The position numbers and the translations under genes were made by a program. The notes under the pieces are model-generated. The model did no database searches. It was not told where the DNA came from and saw only the letters and a list, made by a program, of their open reading frames with translations. A DNA stretch of 35,901 nucleotides, taken from the NCBI GenBank assembly GCA_009778545.1, contig WRJO01000009.1, positions 1 through 35,901 of the forward strand. Direction: 5' to 3'. Source of the stretch: Treponema sp. (lineage in GTDB: Bacteria > Spirochaetota > Spirochaetia > Treponematales > Breznakiellaceae). The first letter of the stretch is position 1. Each line of letters starts with the position of its first letter. This document shows, one piece after another, positions 1-8,390 of the stretch.

Positions 1-3000
1 TTCGTGGATGTTGTCCGAACCGGCAACGAAATACGGATCATAGCGGTCGAGCACAAATGCCATGCCGTACAGCTCCGACCAATTGCCCGCCGAGTCTTTC
101 ATGATGATGTCGACGGTGTTGGGCCCGTCCTGATTGTGGGAATTGTAGGCGGGATTGGTGTAATACGAATCGATGGGGATTTCCCAGACGGCGGAGCTGA
201 GATGCGGCCCGGCGGCTTCGACCGCACGGGGAATCCAGCCGTTGACCACCGCCGTTTCGGACACGGTGCTGATGTCGAAACCGGCTTCCCTGCCGCCGGC
301 TTTGTTAAAGCGGTACCAGAAGAACGTGTCGCCGGTTTCTTCCCTGACCCGCGAATAGGGATCGTCCTGGAAGCTGCCCCTGATCCTGTTGTTGGAAACG
401 ATCAGGCTTTCGGGATACCCCGCCTGGCTCAGGTCTTCCTGGAGTTTTTCCCGGACATCTTCCGGATCGGCAAAGAAGGCGTATTCCGTGGGCCAGTCTT
501 TTATTACGGCAGTCCACGCCGCGTCCCAGCCGGGAAGGGTCCCGTCGCCGTCCCGCCAGTAGTGTACTGTTGATCCATCTATCTGCGTGGTGCCGTTTGG
601 CCAGTCGGAAGGCCAGGCCTGGCCCTGCCGCGTACCGCTGGCGCTGCCGTCGGGGAAGTCTGCCGCTGCGGGAATGCTGCCGTGCCTGATCGCCCGTGAA
701 ATGCTGGCAGTAATGATGCGCGGCCCCTTGGTATCTTTGTAGAACAGCCAGGGAACGCGGGTAACGTTTCCGGCAATGTCGCGGGCCTCCAGGGTAAGGG
801 TCTGCGCCCCCTGGAGGGCTGTCTCAAATTCCGCCAAATCGCTTTCTGTCAACGACCAGCGGAATTCGTTGTCCTGGCCGGTTGGAACAGGGACAAGGTT
901 CCCGCTCTGCCCGCCGTAGGTAAAGCTCAGGTAATCGAGGTTCGCCTCCGTTACCGTTCCGCCGCCGCCCGCGCCCAGATCGGCGAGCAGGGCGGCAAGG
1001 GACGCGTAGGTGGGGCGTTCGTCCGTGCCGTCATATGCAGAGAATGTTATTTGCGGATCGGTGTCGTCCAGGATAAACCGGTAGCTATAGAGCCTGCTGC
1101 CGCTATCCGGATCGGTAACGTCGTCCACAACGTAGCCGTTATCGTCTGCGGGAAATATTTTTTCCTTCACGCCGATGTAGAGAGGGCCGGATGTGACACC
1201 GTCGGGATTCTTGCCGTAGCTCCCTCCCCTTTCGGCCGGTTCGTCCATCACCTTTATCTGGTAGAATTTAACGCCGTCGGTGTTAAAATAGCCGCCAAAA
1301 ATTTCGCTATGTATGCCGTGAACGACAATCTCATTAGTATCGACATCCCGGATCGCATAATCGTTAAACCGGAATTCATAGTTGATGTCGCCGACCGGAT
1401 CAAGGCGGCCGGTAACATTTATCCAGTCGCCCCAGTCGCTTTCATCGCCTTTGCTTGTGCCGTTATAGTCCCGGCTTTTGGGGAATCGGATCAGCACATA
1501 GCTGTTTTCTTCCGGCCGCAGGGGATCATATTTCCGGTTTTCCGCCGCATAGGGAAGCTGCCGAACCTTGCCCGAATCGAACCGGTCGTCGTCGCTTACC
1601 TTGCCGCCGATAACGAGGCCTTCTGCCCTCCTCACGCTTCCCGACCTTCTGCTGTTGATCGGATTCTGAAAGAGCAGATCAAATTCCGGATAGTCCCTGC
1701 TTTGATCGACGGTAAAGAAGCCCGAATGGGGGCTGCCCGCTTCCGACGGGGGAAGCACGTTTTTGACGGTAATCAGACCCGCGTTGTCCATCGCCGCTGC
1801 CCAGAGTTTGTACCTGCCTTCGGGAAGGTCCCTGGTATCGGCAACCACCCGGAAGCGTCCGCTGTTTTCATCGGATGCAAGGAACTGCCTTCCCATGCCC
1901 TGCGATGGAACGTCGTTCATTTTTGGGAAGTCTTCCCATTCCGGAACGCCGTGATCGGCGGGCAATATCCACCACCAGACTCCGGCATGGGTTTTTGCAG
2001 CATCGGGATTGCCGGGATCGTGGGGGAAAAGCCGCAGGCCGTTGTTGTCAAAGGCGCTGATGACAAAATGGATCTTGCCGTGCACCGTTTCCGCGCGGTT
2101 GTTGTTAAACTCGTTCAGGTTTACTTCCGGCGGAACGGTGTCTACCATTACCGTGCGTTCCTCCAGGAACCTGACCCCCAGGCGATCGAAGGCCTCCAGG
2201 CTAAAGCGCCGCATGTCGTTCGGCGGAGAAAAGCCGGGATAGTCCCGGTTAAACGTAACGTCTTCCAGTTTCCAGGTGTAGTAATATACGCCGTTCACAC
2301 GCGGCGGCACGGCGGGAACAAGGGCAACCTCGACAGGATCGCCCGCGGTGGAACTGGCGGCGGCGCTGTAAATGTCGGGGGTAAAGGCGATATACAGCCG
2401 CTGCATTTCGATGAGGCTTTCCACCGTGCCTTCGATGGCTACCGGCTCCGCAGTTTGCAGGGAATTTTCTTCCGGCGCGGTAATGTTTATTTTGGGCTGC
2501 GCGGTTGAAACGGCAAAATAATACGTCAGCGGCGGCTCATCTGCCGGCGGCTGCAAAACGGCGGCGGGAACATCGCCCGGCCTGGTTCCGTCTATGCGAA
2601 CCTTTGCCTCCACGTCGTCGGCGACGCGAATTTCGATTTTGTAGAAGCCGTCGGGAAGCGCCTCTGGCGGCGGATCAAAGAGCGCCTCCGCCATGATCGC
2701 CGGGGTAAGCGTCCCCGACCATTCCCTGGCATTGCCACGGGGAAGCGCCGCCTCAAGCTGCGCGTCGCTGAGTTTTTTTGCAACATTATTAACAAGGTCG
2801 GTAAGGGTAATGGCAATGCCGGTAATGGGCCTGCCGTCGCCGTCCAGCGCAATGCTGTTATCGCCGTCAAGGATCATTTCCCTGCGGCGGATGCCGTCGT
2901 AATCGGTAAAGATCAGGTCGATGCCGTCGCCCACGCCAAGGACGTTCCGGCTGCCCGTGTCGCCCCAGTTCCCGCCCTGTATTACAGGCCGGTCGGAAGG

Positions 3001-5175
3001 GGAATCCCTGCCGATTATCACATGCAGGCCGTCCGCGCCGGAAATGGGATCTCCCGCGCCGTTAAGGTGCGACATATTTGGCACGCCGATAACGGGCGTG
3101 TCCAGAGAATCGTTCACCCTGATCTTCTGGATAATGTATCCGAGGTTGTGCACCATGTCCTGGGCAATAACGTAGACCCACAGGTACTGGCTGTTGAGGG
3201 GCTGGGGGCTGCCGGGAGGGGAAGCGGGATCGTCGGGATTGTCCCATGCGTTACCCCCGCTGCCGTCGTCTTTGAAGGTATTAAACCGGAAGGTATGGAT
3301 ATTTTCTTCCCTTCTGACCCATCCCGACATTCCGCCGGGGTCGTCGTCAATATCGTAGAAGAAGCGGAGGTTATCGTACGACGGATCGCTTCGGTAGTTT
3401 TCGATTTTTTCGAGCATGGAACCGGAGAGGCCCGGCGCGGCATCCTCGACTATCCACTTGACCATCGGGTAGGCGGCTTCGGGCGGAGGAGCGCCCATGT
3501 TGTCCAGCTCCAATGAATGTTCCATTATCGACGAGCTGTCGTTGCGGGTAACGATTACCTGTATGTTGCCGCTGACGGTGTAGGGGTCGTCGATGGATTC
3601 GCCGTCCGAGTCGCCGGGAACGGCGTCTATGGCGGCGATTGCGCCGATTACCGACTGTATCCGGACAATCGGGCCTTCCCCGTCGATGTACACCGAGTAC
3701 CGCGCCGGAATGGGATTATACGCGCCGGCGCTATCCGAATACGCCGTTACTTCCAGGGTGTAGGGATAGGGGCTGTGTTCAAAAATCGCATTGCCCGCCG
3801 GGGCGATGTAGGTGAAAATCCTGTTATTGGAACCGGGATACTCCGGCTCGTCGGAAGTCCACAACAGCGTGCCGCCTCCGCCGGGGGCGTTTATGTGCGA
3901 ATACTTTAAAACCGCGCGGTCGACCCCTTCGGAATAGGTAGCCAGCACGCGAAGGCGGAAATCGTCGCCGCTCTGCCTGCGGGTCTTATGTTCGGTTCCT
4001 TCGGTCAGATAGATGTGTGGGTTCTTAAACGCATCCGGATCGGAAACGTCGCTGTTGTCCAGCGAAATGTGGGGAACTTCCACGTTTCTTTGCAGGTACA
4101 TGTGGACCGGATCGCCCTGCCGGGTGGTTTCCTCATCGGAAAAGCCTGGAAAAAAGCCGGTTACGTCGTCCCAGTCTTCCCAGGGGGAGGCCGTTTCCCG
4201 TCGCTGCGCGTATTCTTCCGCTGTTAGGGGAAGGCCGTTTTCGTTATAAAAAGTATCGGAGGTTTTTATTCTGAAGAAATATTCACCCGGAGTCATGGAC
4301 TGGCGCGGCAGCATGTATTGAATCTGCGGCGGCAAATTGGGATCGTTCGGGTGGGGAACTATGATGAATTGGTCCAGGTTAAAAACAAAGTCCGCGACGC
4401 GCAGCGGTTCGGAGGCGGCAGTGCGATCCATGTATAGCCCCTGCGCGTCCTTGTCGTTAACGTCGGGCGGAACATCGGGATTGGCAATGTTAACGAGGAA
4501 CAGGCTCGCGTAGCCCGCCGCCGGATCATCGTCTGCCGGCTCGGGGCTTAAAGCCGGCCATATTTTTATTTGCGGGTAGCCGGGCTTTAGGCCCTTGCGG
4601 TCGCTTATCTGTCCGCTTAGCTGAAGGCCCGTGCTGGCTTCCGACATGAGCGGCGGGGCAAAGCGTGGGAATGACATCCTAATATAGGAAGCGCGGTTTT
4701 TTAAAAAATAAACCAGTTCTATGGTTTCTGTGGATATTTCGCCTGTGTCAAAAACGCGGAACTGTATTTTTAACGTGCCGTCTTTGAGTTTTGTGCCGCC
4801 GGGAAATTCCATTTCCAGGGTATCCAGGCTGTATGACCATGTCCCATTTTTTTTTCCTGCATCGTCAAAAACAATGCCTTCGCTGGTCCAGGGCAACAGG
4901 GGGCTGAGCGGCAGATGCGGGTCTTGATCGGGATCGAAGATCGTTACTTCTACCCTGCCAAGTTCCCGAAACGCCTCTACTGTGCCTTGAAAATGCACGA
5001 TTCCTTTAACATATGACGCTATCTGCACAGGAAAATCGACGGTAATAACCGGTGGAGCTACGGTAACTTTCTCTCCCATGCTTCCGCTGAACGGATTTTC
5101 GCACGAAAGAAATACCCCCAGTATTATTACAATTACTGTTACTGTACGAAATAGTTTTTTTACCAGCCCAATCAT
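1..5175 (-). CDS. Giant repeat lipoprotein G1, partial (3' end beyond left edge; at least 1725 codons)
   Basis: Read by hand on the reverse strand: ATG at 5175 gives MIGLVKKLFRTVTVIVIILGVFLSCENPFSGSMGEKVTVAPPVITVDFPV..., open to base 1 in the same frame (...DRYDPYFVAGSDNIHE). Lipobox VFLSC. GGGGG RBS-like tract upstream. Colinear paralogue of the G3 N-terminus (MGEKV..., DRKGLKPGYP.IKIWP). Absent from the ORF track because it has no stop in the window. Confidence 0.93.
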   Translation of the reverse strand, partial: MIGLVKKLFRTVTVIVIILGVFLSCENPFSGSMGEKVTVAPPVITVDFPVQIASYVKGIVHFQGTVEAFRELGRVEVTIFDPDQDPHLPLSPLLPWTSEGIVFDDAGKKNGTWSYSLDTLEMEFPGGTKLKDGTLKIQFRVFDTGEISTETIELVYFLKNRASYIRMSFPRFAPPLMSEASTGLQLSGQISDRKGLKPGYPQIKIWPALSPEPADDDPAAGYASLFLVNIANPDVPPDVNDKDAQGLYMDRTAASEPLRVADFVFNLDQFIIVPHPNDPNLPPQIQYMLPRQSMTPGEYFFRIKTSDTFYNENGLPLTAEEYAQRRETASPWEDWDDVTGFFPGFSDEETTRQGDPVHMYLQRNVEVPHISLDNSDVSDPDAFKNPHIYLTEGTEHKTRRQSGDDFRLRVLATYSEGVDRAVLKYSHINAPGGGGTLLWTSDEPEYPGSNNRIFTYIAPAGNAIFEHSPYPYTLEVTAYSDSAGAYNPIPARYSVYIDGEGPIVRIQSVIGAIAAIDAVPGDSDGESIDDPYTVSGNIQVIVTRNDSSSIMEHSLELDNMGAPPPEAAYPMVKWIVEDAAPGLSGSMLEKIENYRSDPSYDNLRFFYDIDDDPGGMSGWVRREENIHTFRFNTFKDDGSGGNAWDNPDDPASPPGSPQPLNSQYLWVYVIAQDMVHNLGYIIQKIRVNDSLDTPVIGVPNMSHLNGAGDPISGADGLHVIIGRDSPSDRPVIQGGNWGDTGSRNVLGVGDGIDLIFTDYDGIRRREMILDGDNSIALDGDGRPITGIAITLTDLVNNVAKKLSDAQLEAALPRGNAREWSGTLTPAIMAEALFDPPPEALPDGFYKIEIRVADDVEAKVRIDGTRPGDVPAAVLQPPADEPPLTYYFAVSTAQPKINITAPEENSLQTAEPVAIEGTVESLIEMQRLYIAFTPDIYSAAASSTAGDPVEVALVPAVPPRVNGVYYYTWKLEDVTFNRDYPGFSPPNDMRRFSLEAFDRLGVRFLEERTVMVDTVPPEVNLNEFNNNRAETVHGKIHFVISAFDNNGLRLFPHDPGNPDAAKTHAGVWWWILPADHGVPEWEDFPKMNDVPSQGMGRQFLASDENSGRFRVVADTRDLPEGRYKLWAAAMDNAGLITVKNVLPPSEAGSPHSGFFTVDQSRDYPEFDLLFQNPINSRRSGSVRRAEGLVIGGKVSDDDRFDSGKVRQLPYAAENRKYDPLRPEENSYVLIRFPKSRDYNGTSKGDESDWGDWINVTGRLDPVGDINYEFRFNDYAIRDVDTNEIVVHGIHSEIFGGYFNTDGVKFYQIKVMDEPAERGGSYGKNPDGVTSGPLYIGVKEKIFPADDNGYVVDDVTDPDSGSRLYSYRFILDDTDPQITFSAYDGTDERPTYASLAALLADLGAGGGGTVTEANLDYLSFTYGGQSGNLVPVPTGQDNEFRWSLTESDLAEFETALQGAQTLTLEARDIAGNVTRVPWLFYKDTKGPRIITASISRAIRHGSIPAAADFPDGSASGTRQGQAWPSDWPNGTTQIDGSTVHYWRDGDGTLPGWDAAWTAVIKDWPTEYAFFADPEDVREKLQEDLSQAGYPESLIVSNNRIRGSFQDDPYSRVREETGDTFFWYRFNKAGGREAGFDISTVSETAVVNGWIPRAVEAAGPHLSSAVWEIPIDSYYTNPAYNSHNQDGPNTVDIIMKDSAGNWSELYGMAFVLDRYDPYFVAGSDNIHE

Positions 5176-5232
5176 AATGAACCCCCAGATGCCAATGGCC
5201 AAGAAACCGCTAAACCGGATTCTACATTGATT

Positions 5233-5260
5233 ATTATATCGCACAAATAATTCATTACAA
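5233..5260 (-). promoter_or_regulatory. Putative sigma70-type promoter for G1 (TTGTAA-16 bp-TATAAT)
   Basis: Reverse strand: TTGTAA (5260..5255), 16-nt spacer, TATAAT (5238..5233), about 58 nt upstream of the G1 ATG. Confidence 0.45.
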
Positions 5261-5316
5261 TATTTTCTATTGGATTAATAATATTTTTTTAAAATAACAT
5301 TTGCAGGTTTAATATA

Positions 5317-5427
5317 CGCCTAACGCACAGCGAACATGTATTTATTTTTTTCACCTGTAAGCGTTATATCCATCTAACATTCAGCGAAAACTTTTTTTTG
5401 TTAATCTGCAAGCTGGATTTAATACCA
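5317..5427. repeat. Imperfect tandem repeat (about 54-nt period) with inverted-repeat arms, attC-like
   Basis: GCCTAACGCACAGCGAAC (5318..) and ATCTAACATTCAGCGAAA (5372..) are followed by T-tracts and CTGTAAGC / CTGCAAGC. In the first unit TAACGC..ACAG can pair with CTGT..GCGTTA. Confidence 0.4.
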
Positions 5428-5464
5428 ACTTTTAGGGAAGGTTTTTTTGTTCCAAAAACCGGGC

Positions 5465-5492
5465 TTGATTGTATGCAATATTTCGATATAAT
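5465..5492 (+). promoter_or_regulatory. Putative promoter for the DUF6922/AbiEii pair (TTGATT-16-TATAAT)
   Basis: TTGATT 5465-5470, TATAAT 5487-5492, then AGGAGG 5501-5506 and ATG 5517. Confidence 0.5.
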
Positions 5493-5516
5493 ATATGGTA
5501 AGGAGGAATATTATTC

Positions 5517-5834
5517 ATGGCAGAAACCGATAATTCGCATGAAAACAACAATAAACTGCTCTCACAATTAACCAAAGGAGTGTTTTGGAGCAGTGATATT
5601 GATCAATTAGATTATTTGAGGGACAAAGAATATATTATTGAACAGATCATTGACGCAGGTTTGGAAAACGATGAAATAATCATGTGGAAACTATATTCCT
5701 ATGAAGATATAAAAAATATTGCTTTAAATATGGAAAATCTTCATAAAGAAAAAGTCACCTATATGAGTTTTGTATTAAAAGTCAAGGAGTCTGAATTTAA
5801 ATGTTACAAAAAGAAGCAGTGGTACCAGAAATAA
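5517..5834 (+). CDS. DUF6922-like small protein, probable antitoxin partner of the AbiEii-type nucleotidyltransferase
   Basis: 105 aa; pattern FW..DIDQLDY.RDKEYIIEQIID.G...., C-terminal ESEFKCYKKKQW. Strong AGGAGG RBS. Overlaps the downstream nucleotidyltransferase ORF by 34 nt. Confidence 0.75.
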   Translation: MAETDNSHENNNKLLSQLTKGVFWSSDIDQLDYLRDKEYIIEQIIDAGLENDEIIMWKLYSYEDIKNIALNMENLHKEKVTYMSFVLKVKESEFKCYKKKQWYQK

Positions 5835-6448
5835 TTAACTTGATTAAGGAATTGCAAAGTAACTCTTTATTTCAAGAACACATTTTGGCCGGTGGAACAG
5901 CGCTTTCACTCCATCTTGGACATCGCACATCTACCGACATTGACTTATTTACATCAAAACCCCAAAATACTTTTGCGATAATAAAATATTTTATGAATAC
6001 TTTTAATAATATAAATGTTGAAATTGCCAATGATTCTTTCATAAGAATATATGTGAATGATATTAAGGTAGAAATGGTTTTTGATGATGAAAAAATAATA
6101 GAAACTCCAATAAACGACGAAAATATAAGACTGTTTGGCATAAATGAAATATCGGCAATGAAATTACGTGCAATTACAGGAAGATCAAAAGGAAGAGATT
6201 TTATAGATATTGCTTATTTATTAAGAGAAATTCCTCTTAATAAAATGTTTTCATTGTACAAAGAAAAATACGGAACAATTAGCCCATTATATATGAAAAG
6301 AACATTATTGGTAAAAAGCCAATCGATAAAAGACAATGAATGGTTAATCGGCATAAAAATGATACGGCATGATATTGAACCAAAGGATGTACCCTTGTTT
6401 ATTGAGCACGCAGTAGAAGAATACAATAAAAATATTGGCATAAAGTAA
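5801..6448 (+). CDS. Nucleotidyl transferase, AbiEii/AbiGii toxin family
   Basis: 215 aa; hallmark HILAGGTALSLHLGHRTSTDIDLFTSKP followed by KLRAITGRSKGRDFIDIAYLL. AAGGAG RBS at 5784. Confidence 0.85.
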   Translation: MLQKEAVVPEIINLIKELQSNSLFQEHILAGGTALSLHLGHRTSTDIDLFTSKPQNTFAIIKYFMNTFNNINVEIANDSFIRIYVNDIKVEMVFDDEKIIETPINDENIRLFGINEISAMKLRAITGRSKGRDFIDIAYLLREIPLNKMFSLYKEKYGTISPLYMKRTLLVKSQSIKDNEWLIGIKMIRHDIEPKDVPLFIEHAVEEYNKNIGIK

Positions 6449-6478
6449 AAAAACGCCCCGTGTTAACGCTGAGGGTTT

Positions 6479-6940
6479 CTATAGTTTGCTGTTTAAGTAT
6501 TCCTTGAAGTCAAATGTTTTTATATTCAATGATTTTGCATAATCGCACAGACTGGCATCGCCGGAAATTAATAAATCACAATCTGTAGCCATCATTAATA
6601 TTGAAGAATCAGTTATCCCCAGTGAATCAAAAAACCAATTTTCAGCTACTGTTTCAGTTTTTATGTATTTTTCCAGAGTTTGCTTAAATATTGTCTTTAC
6701 CAAAATCAAATACCTGTATTTGTCTTCACCTTGGATTCTGTTTAATATATTATCAACCTCTGTAAAAATATTGGGACTGGTAATGATTCTGTCATAATCT
6801 GCGAGAATTCTAAGGAGAAAATAATAGTCCTCTTTTGAATATAGGGAATTCCTGGTGTATCTTCCTATTTTATTCTCGTTTATCTGTCCAGCCAGAAACA
6901 AAATAAAAATATTTGTATCAATAATTACATCACGCATCAT
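6479..6940 (-). CDS. PIN-domain protein, probable RNase toxin
   Basis: 153 aa; MMRDVIIDTNIFILFL (first PIN Asp), TEVDN (acidic), DSSILMMATDCDLLISGDASLCDYA (C-terminal PIN acidic cluster). Confidence 0.8.
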   Translation of the reverse strand: MMRDVIIDTNIFILFLAGQINENKIGRYTRNSLYSKEDYYFLLRILADYDRIITSPNIFTEVDNILNRIQGEDKYRYLILVKTIFKQTLEKYIKTETVAENWFFDSLGITDSSILMMATDCDLLISGDASLCDYAKSLNIKTFDFKEYLNSKL

Positions 6941-7208
6941 GAATCATTATGGAATTAATATTTCCGTCTTCTTTATTTACTACAACCCTTTTGTACTGGC
7001 GGATATACGGATATATAATATTCCCCAATGATGAAGTTATTGTCTGTGGAATATTCTTGTTTGGAATGAGAAATGACAGTGTTAAAAAATATTCGTTGTT
7101 ATTTCCGTCATCCAATATCTCCTCTAACCTTATATCAGTTACATCGGAACCAAAAAGGTCTACAAAACGATCTTTTATTTGTTCAACCGATTCTTTGATA
7201 GAAACCAT
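6930..7208 (-). CDS. Small partner protein of the PIN-domain toxin (putative antitoxin)
   Basis: 92 aa; MVSIKESVEQIKDRFVDLFGSDVTDIRLEEI...; overlaps the PIN ORF by 11 nt; AAGGAG RBS at 7215-7220. Confidence 0.7.
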   Translation of the reverse strand: MVSIKESVEQIKDRFVDLFGSDVTDIRLEEILDDGNNNEYFLTLSFLIPNKNIPQTITSSLGNIIYPYIRQYKRVVVNKEDGNINSIMIHDA

Positions 7209-7225
7209 AAAAATCTCCTTAAATT

Positions 7226-7253
7226 ATTATAATACCCATTATTGCTTTGTCAA
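7226..7253 (-). promoter_or_regulatory. Consensus sigma70-type promoter for the PIN TA pair (TTGACA-16-TATAAT)
   Basis: Reverse strand TTGACA (7253..7248), 16-nt spacer, TATAAT (7231..7226), directly upstream of the RBS and ATG at 7208. Confidence 0.7.
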
Positions 7254-7278
7254 CAGCGTATCATTGTATACTTACGGT

Positions 7279-7314
7279 AAAAAAAAGCCTGCGCCGCTGT
7301 ATGGGCGGCGCAGG
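7279..7314 (-). terminator. Rho-independent terminator downstream of G2
   Basis: Reverse strand CCTGCGCCGC-CCATACA-GCGGCGCAGG (10-bp perfect GC stem, 7-nt loop) followed by C and T8; immediately 3' of the G2 stop. Confidence 0.9.
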
Positions 7315-7329
7315 TTTTGTGGTGTTACG

Positions 7330-8390
7330 TTAATTCCAGCGCTGGTCCTGCCAGGTTGGCCGGTAGAAGTATGCCAGGCGGAACCTGTCGCTGCCGTAAC
7401 CGACAGCGGCATGCCAGCCGGGCGCGGTTGAAAGCGTTCCTCCCCTAACAGTAGGCGGCCAAACCTCGATGCTCAGGCGGTCGTTGTTTACCAGGTAGTT
7501 CGACGGTACGGTGACCGCCTCCCATCCGGTAATATCGGCGCCAGTCACTGCATCTGTTAGCGGCCTGTTATCGAATCGTATTCCCGTAGCGGTACTTGCG
7601 TTGGTTCGATACGCTATGCGTGCGCCGTCGTAGTTGCCCACCCGCGATGTGTCCCCGTAGACTATCCAGGGGTTCCCTTCGTTGTCCACCGAGATGTTCG
7701 TCCACACGCCGCCCCGCACAACATTGTCCACGGTGTAGGCGGTAAATGGCTGATCTCTTGCGGTAGCATATGCGTAAACCAGGGTATTCCGGGAACTGTT
7801 CTGGAATGCAAGGTGTATCCCGTTATTTTTGTCTACCTTGATGCTCACAAACCTGCCGGAACCGCGGTAAAGGGGATGTGAGGGATCCAGTACATATTTC
7901 CTGGTCCAGCGGTTTGTCTGTTCAGCTGCTTCTCTATCTGCATAAGCAAGCCGCAAAGTATCGTTAGCTACATCGTAGTATGCGATTATTGGATAATTGT
8001 TACTGGTATAGTCAATCGCACTGAACAGTCCAGCATTACTTGAAGCGGCGATACTACCGGTAAAACCTGCCCCCGCAGTATTGCCATCAATTATATGGCT
8101 GTTAGCACTTCCCGTTCCCGTTCCAGGTAGCCTTCCATAACGCAGGTTGTTATTATATGCATCGTAAGTCACTGCATGGCTTTGACCATTGGACCTTGCA
8201 ACGCGGTTATGCTGGAAGCGTTTAGTAGGAGCAGGATTAGTAGCAGAGCTGTTGCTGCTAAAGACATTATTCCAGCTTCCAAAATTAGTACCATGACTAA
8301 TTACGAAGTTAGGATTTCCATCTCCTTCATAAGCATAAGCCATTGCGCCGCTTGCTATACTGCCATTGTAGAATGAAACGTCCGTCCCAA
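7330..8390 (-). other. C-terminal beta-propeller-like domain of G2
   Basis: Blade-like repeats: HAVTYDAYNNNLRYGR, PIIAYYDVANDTLRLAYA, IHLAFQNSSRNTLVYAYA, PWIVYGDTSRVGNYDGARIAYRT, HAAVGYGSDRFRLAYFYR. Confidence 0.6.

Noticed and set aside
1051-2508. 485-aa + strand ORF
   Set aside because: Antisense to the G1 coding sequence in a GC-rich region; no recognisable domain; typical shadow ORF.
6449-6478. Possible bidirectional terminator between the AbiEii and PIN genes
   Set aside because: Only a weak 3-4 bp potential stem (cccc...aggg) with a long loop; insufficient.
6949-7431. 160-aa + strand ORF over the PIN partner gene and terminator
   Set aside because: Runs through the antitoxin-like CDS, its promoter, the terminator and the G2 C-terminus in antisense; not credible as a protein.
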